A DNA stretch of 64,000 nucleotides from Confluentibacter flavum (GTDB lineage Bacteria; Bacteroidota; Bacteroidia; Flavobacteriales; Flavobacteriaceae), in NCBI RefSeq assembly GCF_002843175.1, contig NZ_PJEO01000036.1, positions 26,932 to 90,931 of the forward strand, in the 5' to 3' direction. Of the stretch, positions 36,784 to 47,073 are shown in pieces. The notes beneath the pieces are model-generated. The model searched no databases. It saw only the letters and a list, made by a program, of their open reading frames with translations, and was not told the origin of the DNA. Each line of letters begins with the position of its first letter. The stretch's first letter is position 1. The translations under genes were made by a program, and so were the position numbers.

Positions 36784-38477
36784 TCCTCAGCTTTTTTAAG
36801 TTCGACTGAATTTAAAATACGCTCTACCATATCATCTGCATACACATCATTTTGTCGCCATGCTATCGTAACTTGTTGAATGATTTGATTATTGGCAACA
36901 AAGCTTAACAACACATATTTACCATCAATAAAATTTTGAGTCCCAGGTAATGGATATTGCATGGTCCCTGAGGTTTTAACCCCATCGGCACCATTTGGGG
37001 TAGAAAACTTGTCATTTTGCGTTAGAATGTTTCTTGCGCCTTGACTTTCCAAAGTTTTTAAATTGCCTTCTATGGCATTATTTATATCTAAACTATCTTG
37101 GGCTTGGGCAAGTGTGCTGGTAGAGACCAATAGGGTAAACTGACCTATTTTTTCAAAACCAAACGTTGTAAGTTTCATTTTTCCTTGATAATCATCAGGA
37201 ATTGTTACTTCAAAACGCTTTAGAACTTCAGGTGTTGAAATTGTTATGGGCGGAAAACCATATTCGCTAGTTACCCATTCGCCTTCCAATAATTCTTTGG
37301 TATCATGCCCAATGATGGTATCTTTTACATAACTGAAACCATATTTTATTGAAAATCCAGTGATGGTAGCCAATAGTAGAAAAACACATATCGCCACCGT
37401 TAGGATAATCTTTTTACGCTTGGCTTTACGTTCTAAGGCTTCTTTGTATTTAGCATCTAAAAGTTTTTCTTCCTCTGAGGGTTCGGGCAGGGCTTTTTTA
37501 ACATGGTCAATTTCTATATCAATCGTGTTTCTGTCCAGTTTTGCCAATTCAATATCTGGAGCAGATTTTGCGAACTTAACCAAATCGGCACGTTTTAAAA
37601 TGCTTTCAAGATTTCTAATATCTTCTTTACTGATATCTATTTGGTTCCCTTCCTTTAATAAATTTAATCGGGATATAAGCTCGTCTGTAGTACTTTCTAA
37701 AGCTCTATCATAAACCTTTTCATCCAGATATTTTCTAATGATAAAAGTCAGTTCAGAATAATAATCCTTTATCGCTTCATTTTCTAGATAATGAGCTTCA
37801 TCTAATTTTTTTAAAGCTAATTTTGCTCTATCATACGGTGGAAGCAATGCTATTTGTTCTGCTTCCGTGAGTGGTTTTTTTCGCCATATGAACCAATATA
37901 ATAGACCGCCGATAATGGCTAAAGCCAACAACGTGTAAAGCAAATATTTCCACCAATCGCTTCCTATTTCTTTAACCTCAATAATGGGTTTTATATCATA
38001 CAATCCTTGTTTTGTGGTGTCTACAACTATGGTATTAACCTCAACTTTTAAAGAATCGGTTAAAAATGTTTTGTCGGTGATGATAATTTTTTGTCTCGGA
38101 ATGGTATACGTTCCAGAGTCAAACTGCGTTAATCCATATTTTTTTATAAGGTTATACTTGTCTTTATTTTTGATGGTATCTATTGGATACGAATCAATCA
38201 TTTCTAAGGGCATGAACGTTTGACCTTCTGGAAATACTACTAAATTACCTGGATTGGTTTCAACTTCAATTTTATAGATAATTTGCTCACCAATTTTGAT
38301 TTTTGTGGAATCTATAGACGATTTTACTTGTGAAAAGGAGGAAATAGAGAAAAGACCAAAGACCAAAAACCAAAGACCAAAGACCAAAGACCGATGACCG
38401 ATGTGCAATGACCCAAGACCCAAGACCCAAGACCTCTTCCAATAAAATACAACATTTTCAAACTTCAAACTTCTCAC
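36780..38477 (-). CDS. BatX-like protein between DUF58 and batA, N-terminus made of heptamer repeats
   Basis: A 565-residue membrane protein with a GTG start at 38477 (no ATG is available). Residues 1-50 form a signal-like region ending FSISSFSQ. A beta-rich extracytoplasmic domain (50-170: KIKIGEQIIYKIEVETNPG) follows, then a helix at 176-198, a cytoplasmic helical domain (LLPPYDRAKLALKKLDEAHY, 210-320), a second helix at 357-377 and a folded C-terminal domain. Residues about 15-43 are encoded by the 7-bp tandem repeat at 38351-38434, so the true start is uncertain and length changes would shift frame. This is the position of the unnamed Bat-operon protein in many Bacteroidetes. Confidence 0.7.
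   Translation of the reverse strand: MRSLKFENVVFYWKRSWVLGLGSLHIGHRSLVFGLWFLVFGLFSISSFSQVKSSIDSTKIKIGEQIIYKIEVETNPGNLVVFPEGQTFMPLEMIDSYPIDTIKNKDKYNLIKKYGLTQFDSGTYTIPRQKIIITDKTFLTDSLKVEVNTIVVDTTKQGLYDIKPIIEVKEIGSDWWKYLLYTLLALAIIGGLLYWFIWRKKPLTEAEQIALLPPYDRAKLALKKLDEAHYLENEAIKDYYSELTFIIRKYLDEKVYDRALESTTDELISRLNLLKEGNQIDISKEDIRNLESILKRADLVKFAKSAPDIELAKLDRNTIDIEIDHVKKALPEPSEEEKLLDAKYKEALERKAKRKKIILTVAICVFLLLATITGFSIKYGFSYVKDTIIGHDTKELLEGEWVTSEYGFPPITISTPEVLKRFEVTIPDDYQGKMKLTTFGFEKIGQFTLLVSTSTLAQAQDSLDINNAIEGNLKTLESQGARNILTQNDKFSTPNGADGVKTSGTMQYPLPGTQNFIDGKYVLLSFVANNQIIQQVTIAWRQNDVYADDMVERILNSVELKKAEE
38351..38434. repeat. Twelve-unit tandem 7-bp repeat inside the batX-like gene
   Basis: Twelve tandem units of consensus AAAGACC (plus strand) run without gap. 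Units 1-6 are close to AAAGACC, units 7-9 are GATGACC/GATGTGC/AATGACC, and units 10-12 are CAAGACC. Eighty-four bases equal 28 codons, so the frame stays open at this copy number. Heptamer runs of this kind are typical of Bacteroidetes intergenic DNA. Confidence 0.85.
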
Positions 38478-38500
38478 TTTTAACTTTTAACTTTTAACTT
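38471..38500. repeat. Second tandem 7-bp repeat at the batX-like start
   Basis: TTCTCAC followed by three TTTTAAC units (38471-38498) and a partial unit. It fills the space between the DUF58 stop (38505) and the batX GTG, so the start codon itself lies in repeat DNA. Confidence 0.75.
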
Positions 38501-38504
38501 AAAA

Positions 38505-39371
38505 TTATCCTCTTCTTTTAAAATACCCCAACATTTTTTTTACGTAGCTTTCGTCCACACGACAATCAATAGTACCTGCTCCTGATTTTGTGAAACTATC
38601 TTTGAAATAGTTCACTTTTTCTTGATAATACTTCCCGTAATTCAACCTTATTTTCTTTGATGAGGTGTTTACAAGCATGAACTCGCCTGTTTCTTCATCC
38701 TCCATTTGTACGATCCCTAAGTTTGGTATCTCTTCTTCTCGCTTGTCGTAAACTCGAATGCCTGTTACATCATGTTTGCCCGAAACAATTTTCATGGTTT
38801 GTTGGTAATCGTCAGCAATAAAATCGGATAACACAAATACAATTGCCTTTTTTTTCATCACATTCGATAAAAACTTTAAGGCTTCCACTAAATTCGTTCG
38901 TTTACTTTCCGGTTTAAATTCAATAAGTTCCCGTATGATGCGAAGCACGTGGGAGCGACCTTTTTTTGGCGGAATATAGAGTTCTACTTTATCTGAAAAC
39001 AAAATCAACCCTATTTTATCATTATTCTGGGTTGCAGAAAACGCCAAAGTTGCAGCTATTTCAGTAACTATTTCATTTTTAAATTGTTCAACAGTACCAA
39101 ACATCTCAGAACCCGAAACATCCACCATAAGCATCATGGTGAGCTCGCGTTCTTCTTCAAAAACCTTTACAAAGGGTTCGCTGTATCTAGCCGTTACGTT
39201 CCAATCTATATTTCTAACATCGTCACCAAACTGGTACTGGCGCACTTCACTAAAAGTCATACCACGCCCTTTGAAGGTAGAATGATATTCACCCCCAAAA
39301 ATATGATCAGACAATCGGCGTGTCTTAATCTCTATTTTTCGTACTTTTTTTAGTAATTCTTTAGTATCCAT
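38505..39371 (-). CDS. DUF58 domain protein (Bat operon)
   Basis: A 288-residue cytoplasmic protein, the usual partner of MoxR ATPases. The N-terminal part has FKGRGMTFSEVRQYQFGDDVRNIDWNVTAR-type sequence characteristic of DUF58. A degenerate VWA fold follows (LMMLMVDVSGSEMFG, KIGLILFSDKV, AIVFVLSDFIADD). It lies 102 bases after moxR with an intergenic repeat between. The probable role is as an adaptor between the MoxR ATPase and the VWA proteins BatA/BatB. Confidence 0.88.
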   Translation of the reverse strand: MDTKELLKKVRKIEIKTRRLSDHIFGGEYHSTFKGRGMTFSEVRQYQFGDDVRNIDWNVTARYSEPFVKVFEEERELTMMLMVDVSGSEMFGTVEQFKNEIVTEIAATLAFSATQNNDKIGLILFSDKVELYIPPKKGRSHVLRIIRELIEFKPESKRTNLVEALKFLSNVMKKKAIVFVLSDFIADDYQQTMKIVSGKHDVTGIRVYDKREEEIPNLGIVQMEDEETGEFMLVNTSSKKIRLNYGKYYQEKVNYFKDSFTKSGAGTIDCRVDESYVKKMLGYFKRRG

Positions 39372-39382
39372 TTTTCCTCTCT

Positions 39383-39473
39383 CCCAACCCTCTCTCCAAA
39401 AGAAAGAGGGCTTTTTTAGTTTTAAGCTCCATCTAAATCTAGTCCTTCCCTTGGGGAAGGATTTAGGATGGGA
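39383..39473. repeat. Intergenic hairpin repeat between moxR and DUF58
   Basis: TCCTTCCC-TTG-GGGAAGGA (39443-39461) is a perfect hairpin, and CCCTCT/AGAGGG arms (39398-39420 region) form a second. These are C/T-rich repeats of the kind seen after gpsA. They sit inside an operon, so readthrough must occur. Confidence 0.5.
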
Positions 39474-40478
<1,005 letters not shown>

Positions 40479-40497
40479 TTTTTAGTTTTTTAAAGCC

Positions 40498-40529
40498 CGA
40501 ATATACAGACCTTATTTGAGCCATGCAAA
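40498..40529 (-). promoter_or_regulatory. Promoter of the Bat operon
   Basis: On the minus strand TTTG (40526-40529), a 20-base spacer and TATATTCG (40498-40505) form a full Bacteroidetes promoter. Transcription would start about 40492, 14 bases before the moxR ATG. Confidence 0.5.
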
Positions 40530-40606
40530 TTGTTAAAATTTTTCTTGGGTTGCTGTTAATAATTGGTTAAATGTTAAAATTTGGGAGCGTTAATTATAGG
40601 TTAAAA

Positions 40607-40637
40607 AAAAGAGCATAACCTAAGGTTATGCTCTTTT
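40607..40637 (-). terminator. Terminator of the DUF4382 gene
   Basis: A perfect 14-bp stem (40607-40620 with 40624-40637, core GAGCATAACC) has a TAA loop and is followed on the minus strand by a run of T. It lies 24 bases after the DUF4382 stop: a strong intrinsic terminator separating that gene from the Bat promoter. Confidence 0.85.
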
Positions 40638-40660
40638 AATTTTATTTTAATTGTTAATGA

Positions 40661-41767
40661 TTATTCTGCTACTAAAGTAACAACTTCCATTGTAGTTTCG
40701 GTACCTGTCTCTACAGTAACATCTATATCTTGAGAAACAAAATTAGTTGCACTAATAGTTACTACATATGTGCCAACAGTAACATCTTCAAAAAGAAATT
40801 CACCATTTTCATTTGAATCTATTGTCGCTATTATTTCCTCTGTAACTTTATCTTTTAAAGTAACGGATACCACAATATCGTTGGTTACATCTCCACTTAT
40901 TGAGCCTGGTTTAAGCATTAGCTCTATTGGGTCTGAAATTGTTGTGATTTCTCCATTAACTACAATAACATCTATTGCACTACCTGAAGCATAATTGGAC
41001 TCTTCATCTAAAGGAGTTACCATAACTTCATATGTTCCTGCAGGAACTCCCCATAAAGCAAAAGCACCTGTTGAGTCTGTTAAAGCAGATATAACAAAAT
41101 CATCCTCTGTTTCAGGCGTTCCTTTGTCATCAACTAATACTGATGCTGTAGAAGGCACATCGGTAGGTGTAACCGTTCCTTCAATGATTCCAGAACTAAC
41201 CTCTGTACTTACATATAAAACGGGCTTTAAAATAATATTATCTGAATTCCCACTCAATACAATAGATTTTTCTACATCAAAATCTAAAACAAAGTCATAG
41301 GTAAACCCTTCTTCTATAACAGCATTCGTTTTAAGTTTTAAACCAGATTGCTGTGCACTTGGTGTTTTAAGATCGAATTCCTCGTCAATTGCTTGGTCGT
41401 TTTCAATAACAATAGTATTTCCATCACCTAATACCAATCTCATTTGTTTTAAAGTTCCCGTTGGTATAGGGAATCTATCAACTAATACTTTGCTAACTCC
41501 TCCAGTAAAATCCAAAAGGTTTACTGTTTCGTTTTGTGCTTCAAGGGATATCCATCCACTTTCATCATCACTGTCATCGTCCATTTTAATCATCACGTCA
41601 ACTACCTCAACATTGACTGCTTTGAAATCGCCAGGCGAATCAACCAATCTTACAGATATTGTTGGATCTGAGGCATTAGGACTATTGCCTGATTCTTTAT
41701 CGCACGAAAAAAATGTTATTAATAAAAGTGATAAAACAACCAGTTTTAATTTCATAAATGCTTTCAT
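40661..41767 (-). CDS. DUF4382 lipoprotein with carboxypeptidase-regulatory-like domains
   Basis: A 368-residue surface lipoprotein. The signal KLVVLSLLLITFFSC ends in a lipobox Cys. Residues about 35-185 are DUF4382 (SVRLVDSPGDFKAVNVEV, NLLDFTGGVSKVLVDRFPIP). Two beta-sandwich regulatory-like domains follow, each with a turn such as GTYEVMVTP or GTYVVTIS (about 195-285 and 285-368). The domains suggest carbohydrate or protein binding outside the cell, but no specific ligand is known. A terminator follows directly. Confidence 0.82.
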   Translation of the reverse strand: MKAFMKLKLVVLSLLLITFFSCDKESGNSPNASDPTISVRLVDSPGDFKAVNVEVVDVMIKMDDDSDDESGWISLEAQNETVNLLDFTGGVSKVLVDRFPIPTGTLKQMRLVLGDGNTIVIENDQAIDEEFDLKTPSAQQSGLKLKTNAVIEEGFTYDFVLDFDVEKSIVLSGNSDNIILKPVLYVSTEVSSGIIEGTVTPTDVPSTASVLVDDKGTPETEDDFVISALTDSTGAFALWGVPAGTYEVMVTPLDEESNYASGSAIDVIVVNGEITTISDPIELMLKPGSISGDVTNDIVVSVTLKDKVTEEIIATIDSNENGEFLFEDVTVGTYVVTISATNFVSQDIDVTVETGTETTMEVVTLVAE

Positions 41768-42055
41768 AAGTTTTTGTTTTTTAAATTCATAGTAACTATA
41801 TATACGTCTAACCCAACTGTTGAAGACTATATTTTTTGAATCCTTTTGTCATTTAGCCGCCAATACATTAATATTTAGTTATTTACATTTTAAAAAAAAT
41901 CTATTAATATTATGAACCAAATCCATTCTGACAGATAAACTTCACAATAACAAACAATTTTAAAATATTTAACCAGTTTTAAGTATTTTTATAATGTGAA
42001 TTACATAAATCATCTTATTCTAAGAAGATTTTATACAAAAGTATATATTAAATAA

Positions 42056-42808
42056 ATGACAAGAACCGCTCTTATAACAGGTGCAACTAGTGGTATTGGT
42101 AAGGCTACAGCTTATGAGTTTGCCAAACATAACATAAATCTAATTCTATGCGGAAGAAGACAAGACAGATTAATCGCTATAAAAAAGGAATTAGAAAAAC
42201 TTACCAAAGTTCACATACTAAATTTTGATGTTAGTAATAAAATTGAAACGTTTAAAGTTATCGAATCACTCCCCGAAGATTTTAAACACATTGATATCCT
42301 TATAAATAATGCAGGAAATGCCCATGGCTTAGACCCCATACAATCTGGAAATATGGATGATTGGGATGCTATGATAGATATTAATGTAAAAGGATTGCTA
42401 TATGTAAGCAAAGCTATTATGCCTCAAATGATAGACAGGAAGTCTGGACACATTATTAATATTGGCTCATCTGCTGGCAAGGAAGTCTACCCAAAAGGGA
42501 ATGTATATTGTGGCACTAAACACGCGGTTTTGGCTATTACTGAAGGAATGCGCATAGACTTAAATCCGTTTGGCATTAAAGTGTCCGCAGTAAACCCTGG
42601 AGCGGTAGAAACAGAATTTTCAAAAGTTCGATTTAAAGGTGATAAAATAGCTGATGATGTTTATAAAGGTTTTGAAGCTTTGCAAGCCGAAGATATTGCA
42701 GAGATCATTTACTTTGTAGTATCCAGGCCCAACCATGTTAATATTGCCGATTTGTTGGTGTTTCCAACGGCGCAGGCTAGTTGTACTATTTTGAAAAAGG
42801 AATTATGA
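42056..42808 (+). CDS. Short-chain dehydrogenase/reductase (YdfG-like)
   Basis: A 250-residue NAD(P)-dependent oxidoreductase. The cofactor motif is TGATSGIGKA (residues 8-17), NNAG lies near 86, and the catalytic Ser with Y-x-x-x-K is in GSSAGKEVYPKGNVYCGTKHA. An Arg-rich start after the first strand (GRRQDRL) favours NADPH. This group includes serine/3-hydroxy acid dehydrogenases. A 288-base AT-rich gap lies upstream. The substrate is not predictable. A short four-helix-bundle gene follows. Confidence 0.88.
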   Translation: MTRTALITGATSGIGKATAYEFAKHNINLILCGRRQDRLIAIKKELEKLTKVHILNFDVSNKIETFKVIESLPEDFKHIDILINNAGNAHGLDPIQSGNMDDWDAMIDINVKGLLYVSKAIMPQMIDRKSGHIINIGSSAGKEVYPKGNVYCGTKHAVLAITEGMRIDLNPFGIKVSAVNPGAVETEFSKVRFKGDKIADDVYKGFEALQAEDIAEIIYFVVSRPNHVNIADLLVFPTAQASCTILKKEL

Positions 42809-42850
42809 ATATGAATGCCATTGTTTATTTTTATTGTTTATTCAAGTAAT

Positions 42851-43240
42851 ATGGCGCACCACAGTTCATTTGAAAGTTTAGCGATTTATAAAGAAGCAAC
42901 CCTATTTAGTGATGCTATTTTGGAAATTATCTGCAATACTTCTTTGAATAAAGATTATAAATTAAGAGAACAAATTAATGGCTCTTCTGGTTCGATAATG
43001 GATAATATTGCCGAAGGGTTTGGCAGAGGCGGAAACAAAGAATTCATCATGTTTTTGAGTTATTCACGTGGGTCTTGTAGCGAAAGCAAGTCGCAATTAT
43101 TAAGATGTTTTCGACGGAATCATATAGATGAAAGTACTTTCAACAAACTTAATAATGATGCTGAAAATTTAATAAATCAATTATCAAAATTTATCAATTA
43201 TCTTAAAAGCTCCGAACGCAAGGGCTCAAAATTTGATTGA
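42851..43240 (+). CDS. Four-helix-bundle protein (S23/TIGR02436-type), intact
   Basis: A 129-residue helical protein starting at MAHHSSFESLAIYKEA (ATG at 42851). The signature REQINGSSGSIMDNIAEGFGRGG, then KEFIMFLSYSRGSCSESKSQLLR, is typical of the family first found in 23S rRNA intervening sequences. Members are often mobile and scattered in Bacteroidetes genomes, with no known activity. A second, broken copy lies in the bat operon (33325-33701). It lies 42 bases after the SDR stop. Confidence 0.85.
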   Translation: MAHHSSFESLAIYKEATLFSDAILEIICNTSLNKDYKLREQINGSSGSIMDNIAEGFGRGGNKEFIMFLSYSRGSCSESKSQLLRCFRRNHIDESTFNKLNNDAENLINQLSKFINYLKSSERKGSKFD

Positions 43241-43281
43241 ACTCAAATAAAGAATAAAAATAAAGAATAGACAATCTCCAG

Positions 43282-44415
43282 ATGATTAACAAACGCCTAC
43301 TTATAAAACACCTTTTGGCCCATAATGACGAAAATAGTTTTTACGATAAAAAACTGAGAGTTGATATTAGCCAAAAAGAAGGAAAGGCAAAGTTTTTAAA
43401 GCATATTTGTGCGCTCTCCAATAGCAATCCAAAAAACAACTCATACATTGTTATTGGTGTGGACGACTCAAGCAACAACATTGTTGGTGTTGATTTTTTT
43501 GATGATAGTAAAATACAAAACCTTATTAATGCCTATTTAACCAATGCACCCGTCGTGCAATACGAGAATATTCCTTTCCCCCATTTACCAGATGATAAGG
43601 TTGTTGGTTTGGTAACCATTAGACCAACTGGTAAAATAACGTCATTGCGAAAAAATATTTGGAAATATTATGGCGGCTCTGTATTCCTAAGAGATGGCAG
43701 CATGAGCATGCCAAAAGTCTTTGATATCGAGATTAAAGACATCAACTCTAAAATTGTTGAAGCTATTGAAAACAACGCTCAAAATAACATAGAACACACC
43801 TTAAATGGTGTATTCGATTTTTTGAAAAAGCGCGTGGACTATAGCCCAAAATACAAAGTATTTAAAGAATATTTTGTGTTGTGTTGGTCTGGACAAAAAA
43901 AAGTAGTTAAAAAAGAGGTTTATTATTCCAGAGTAGATATTGAGCTTATAAATGAACAGGTACGATTGTTTTTTTCTACCCTAGATGAAGTTTCTATTTT
44001 TTATAATGAAGACACTTTTAAAATTATAGAATATGTACAACTTGGATTTCATAATAATTATAAATTTTACCCTTTAGAGGAAACCATCATTCGTTTTGAA
44101 AACAATGCCAATTATAATATTGATACAACCTTAATATTTGAACCGCCTCAATTTGATAAAAAAACACTATTCCATATTTATAATAGTAACAATGCTATCT
44201 TAGAAAAACTTAAAAAAGGTTTGACACTAACTATTAGCGAAGAAAATGATTTAAAAAATTTACCGGGCACTTACTTAATTTGTTACCTGAATTTATTTCA
44301 CGAAGCTATTGATAAACTTAATGAAGTGAAACCATATTTAAAGAATTATAATGAGGGTTTATACAATATTCACAAAGAGTCTATGCGGATTTTGAGAAAA
44401 GTGAAATATAGTTAA
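43282..44415 (+). CDS. AlbA_2 (Schlafen-like) domain protein
   Basis: A 377-residue protein. Residues about 25-150 fit the AlbA_2/Schlafen ATP-binding domain (FLKHICALSNSNPKNNSYIVIGVDDSSNNIVG, typical N-terminal core; RDGSMSMPKVFDIEIK near its end). The remaining 220 residues have no family I recognise. It is soluble and has no signal. AlbA_2 domains occur in transcription regulators and in defence proteins, but the neighbours here (SDR and a helicase) do not define a defence locus. A strong terminator follows. Confidence 0.7.
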   Translation: MINKRLLIKHLLAHNDENSFYDKKLRVDISQKEGKAKFLKHICALSNSNPKNNSYIVIGVDDSSNNIVGVDFFDDSKIQNLINAYLTNAPVVQYENIPFPHLPDDKVVGLVTIRPTGKITSLRKNIWKYYGGSVFLRDGSMSMPKVFDIEIKDINSKIVEAIENNAQNNIEHTLNGVFDFLKKRVDYSPKYKVFKEYFVLCWSGQKKVVKKEVYYSRVDIELINEQVRLFFSTLDEVSIFYNEDTFKIIEYVQLGFHNNYKFYPLEETIIRFENNANYNIDTTLIFEPPQFDKKTLFHIYNSNNAILEKLKKGLTLTISEENDLKNLPGTYLICYLNLFHEAIDKLNEVKPYLKNYNEGLYNIHKESMRILRKVKYS

Positions 44416-44519
44416 AGCTAAAATTTATTTTACATTTATTTAACTTTAAATTCATCTCAACATATCAAAAGTATTCAAATAATAATTATCTTCGTATAGC
44501 TATTAATCATTTATATATA

Positions 44520-44565
44520 CCTTGTCTTCCCCTAAAACAACTGGATCGGAGACAAGGTTTTTTTT
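44520..44565 (+). terminator. Terminator after the AlbA_2 gene
   Basis: CCTTGTCT (44520-44527) pairs with AGACAAGG (44550-44557) and is followed by eight T. It lies 105 bases after the AlbA_2 stop: a clear intrinsic terminator on the plus strand. Confidence 0.8.
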
Positions 44566-44575
44566 AAAATCTTTA

Positions 44576-47008
44576 TTACAACAACTCCAAATTATTAGCA
44601 ACCATTCTCATTTCATTATACGTGAATTTATCATCAATTTTATTTTTAAGTTCCGTTAAACTATCAAAAGTAGTTTGCTGTATGATTATTTTAAGTTCCT
44701 CATACTTTTCCTCAGGCATTAAATCTGTTATTTTAACTTCTCCCGTTGGAATAAAATGTACCAAATGACCTTGAATGGTTGTTTCTACAAAATTTCTTTC
44801 TTTGGCAATTTCGGAAATAGATAATCCTCTTTTAAATAAGTCAAGCGACACTTTTTTTGTATCTTCTTTTTTAGGTTTTTCTTTCTTGGCAAGAATGGTA
44901 TTCGAGTCTATAGAATTAGCATCACAAAATGCTTTAATTATATCCAAAATTTTCATTCCATACTTTTCTACTCTCACTTTCCCCATGCCATTTACAGCGA
45001 GCAACTGTTTATTGTTTGTGGGAAGCATTTCGCATAAATCGTACAAAGATTTTTGAGTAAATATAACATAAGGAGGCACGTTTTCTGCATCGGCAAATGA
45101 TGTTCGCAAGGCTTTTAACTGTTCAAACAAAATAGGATGTTCTGTGGTGTCTTTACGTTCTATTTTAATGGGTGTTGTTTTGGACTTTTGTAAAACCGAT
45201 TTGGCTCTTATCTCTAAATAAGTTAAGCTACTGTAATACTCTTTTAAACCATTCAAACAATATAATTTAGTTGCTAATTGCTCTTCAATCTCATCTAAAT
45301 GTTTATTGATTTCTTTATCAACGTCTTTGTTTTCTGTGGCAAATGTTAGGGTGTTTAAGGGTGTTTTTATAAAGTCTTCTGTATGTTTTGTGAAATATGC
45401 CAAAGCTTTATTGATTCTTTCTTGAATAACAGTATTTTTCTCTGGTTCCATAACATCAACACTCAATGCTTTTAGTTGAGCCATAAAACTGGTATTTAGT
45501 TTTAATAATTTGGTTATACCTTCTTCTTTAATGGTTGTTAATGGTTCAACAATATGGCCTTTTATACTACTGGAATTTTTATAATACACATCTAAAATCC
45601 TATTTACAGGTTGTAAAAACGCATAATAATTAAGCAATTCTTCAATTAAACTAAGTTGATATTTTTTTTGGGATTCATTTAAAACTGTCTCACTTGGCGG
45701 GTTATTTTCAACCGTTTCAGTAAACGATGTTACCCGCAAATCGTTAATAATACTGTTCTTGTTAATGGGATGTTTTAAAACAATACCTTCAAGCGTTTTG
45801 CATCTGCTTAATGCCACATAAGTCTGCCCATGCGCAAAAGACGCTTGTGCATCAATAATCGCTTTTTCAAAGGTAAGCCCTTGGCTTTTATGAATGGTTA
45901 TCGCCCAAGCAAGTCGTAACGGCATTTGCGAAAAAGCGCCTACGACGGTTTCCGATATTTTTTTAGTTTCTGGGTCGATACTATAATTAATATTTTCCCA
46001 AAGCTCTGGAGTCACCACGATATCAAAATCATCTCCTTGGCACCTTACCTTAATTTCTTCTTTATCTAAATGAATAATCTTGCCTATTTTTCCATTAAAA
46101 TAACGTTTTTCGGGCGTGCTATCATTTTTTACGAACATGACCTGCGCTCCCTTTTTTAACTCGAGTGTTTCATGGGTTGGATACGAATATTCAGGGAAAT
46201 TGCCATCAACCTCAGCCTTATAGAAATAACTTGAATCTTTAATTTTTTGCAACTCCAGATTATTCATCTCGTTGGCTCTATTATTATGGGTGGTAAGTGT
46301 TATATAGCCATCATTTTTAGCAGGAACAAAATCGGCAATGTACCGTTTATTTAAAAGTGTTGCCGACTGGTTTGTGAGTTTATTATTTCTGATTTCATTC
46401 AAAATTTTAATAAACACCTCATTATCTTGCCTGTAAATATGTTTTAATTCAATGCTAATTGGGTTACAACTTTTGAAAACCTTACTACTAAAAAAATAAG
46501 GCGTTTCATAATATGGTTTTAGTAAATCCCATTCATTGTCCTTCACTACTGGGGAAAGTTGTTGTAAGTCACCAATCATGAGTACTTGCACACCCCCAAA
46601 GACCTTTGTTCTGTCTTTGTAGCGTTTTAAAACAGCGTCTATGCCATCTAATAAATCTGCACGAACCATACTGATTTCATCAATAATCAATAGGTCTAGC
46701 GATTTTATAATATCAATTTTGGTCTTATTAAATTTCCTTTGAAACCCAGACTCTTTATTATGAAATCCAGCTTCCTCAGGCAAAATGGGACCAAAAGCCA
46801 TTTGAAAAAACGAATGTATAGTAACCCCTTTGGCATTAATAGCTGCAACTCCCGTAGGAGCAACTACCACCAATCTTTTAAAAGATTTTTCCTTTAATTT
46901 ATGTAAAAACGTCGTTTTTCCTGTACCTGCTTTTCCTGTTAAAAATACATTTCTATCTGTTTTTTCAACAAAATCCCAGGCTAATTCAAGTTCTATGTTT
47001 TTGGGCAT
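44576..47008 (-). CDS. PIF1-type helicase with HRDC and helix-turn-helix C-terminus
   Basis: An 810-residue superfamily 1B helicase. Walker A is LTGKAGTGKTTF (about residue 22), Walker B LLIDEISMVRADLLDG (about 105), motif III GDLQQLSPV and UvrD_C_2 WAITIHKSQGLTFEKA (about 370). The C-terminal half has an HRDC-like domain (LCEMLPTNNKQLLAVNGMGKVR) and an HTH (KRGLSISEIAKERNFVETT). It probably unwinds forks or G-quadruplex DNA; the HTH/HRDC tail may recruit it. It is convergent with the AlbA_2 gene and 65 bases from aldehyde dehydrogenase. Confidence 0.88.
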   Translation of the reverse strand: MPKNIELELAWDFVEKTDRNVFLTGKAGTGKTTFLHKLKEKSFKRLVVVAPTGVAAINAKGVTIHSFFQMAFGPILPEEAGFHNKESGFQRKFNKTKIDIIKSLDLLIIDEISMVRADLLDGIDAVLKRYKDRTKVFGGVQVLMIGDLQQLSPVVKDNEWDLLKPYYETPYFFSSKVFKSCNPISIELKHIYRQDNEVFIKILNEIRNNKLTNQSATLLNKRYIADFVPAKNDGYITLTTHNNRANEMNNLELQKIKDSSYFYKAEVDGNFPEYSYPTHETLELKKGAQVMFVKNDSTPEKRYFNGKIGKIIHLDKEEIKVRCQGDDFDIVVTPELWENINYSIDPETKKISETVVGAFSQMPLRLAWAITIHKSQGLTFEKAIIDAQASFAHGQTYVALSRCKTLEGIVLKHPINKNSIINDLRVTSFTETVENNPPSETVLNESQKKYQLSLIEELLNYYAFLQPVNRILDVYYKNSSSIKGHIVEPLTTIKEEGITKLLKLNTSFMAQLKALSVDVMEPEKNTVIQERINKALAYFTKHTEDFIKTPLNTLTFATENKDVDKEINKHLDEIEEQLATKLYCLNGLKEYYSSLTYLEIRAKSVLQKSKTTPIKIERKDTTEHPILFEQLKALRTSFADAENVPPYVIFTQKSLYDLCEMLPTNNKQLLAVNGMGKVRVEKYGMKILDIIKAFCDANSIDSNTILAKKEKPKKEDTKKVSLDLFKRGLSISEIAKERNFVETTIQGHLVHFIPTGEVKITDLMPEEKYEELKIIIQQTTFDSLTELKNKIDDKFTYNEMRMVANNLELL

Positions 47009-47073
47009 TTTTTTTAATTAGTATAAGAAATGAAAGATAATACTGACTAAATATTTTTAATATTGCTGTAAAT

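Noticed and set aside
38351..38500. A CRISPR array.
   Set aside because: The units are contiguous 7-bp repeats without spacers, and no cas gene is present.
43282..47008. A defence island made of the AlbA_2 protein and the helicase.
   Set aside because: The genes are convergent with a terminator between, the helicase is of a widespread housekeeping type, and no nuclease or other defence partner is adjacent.
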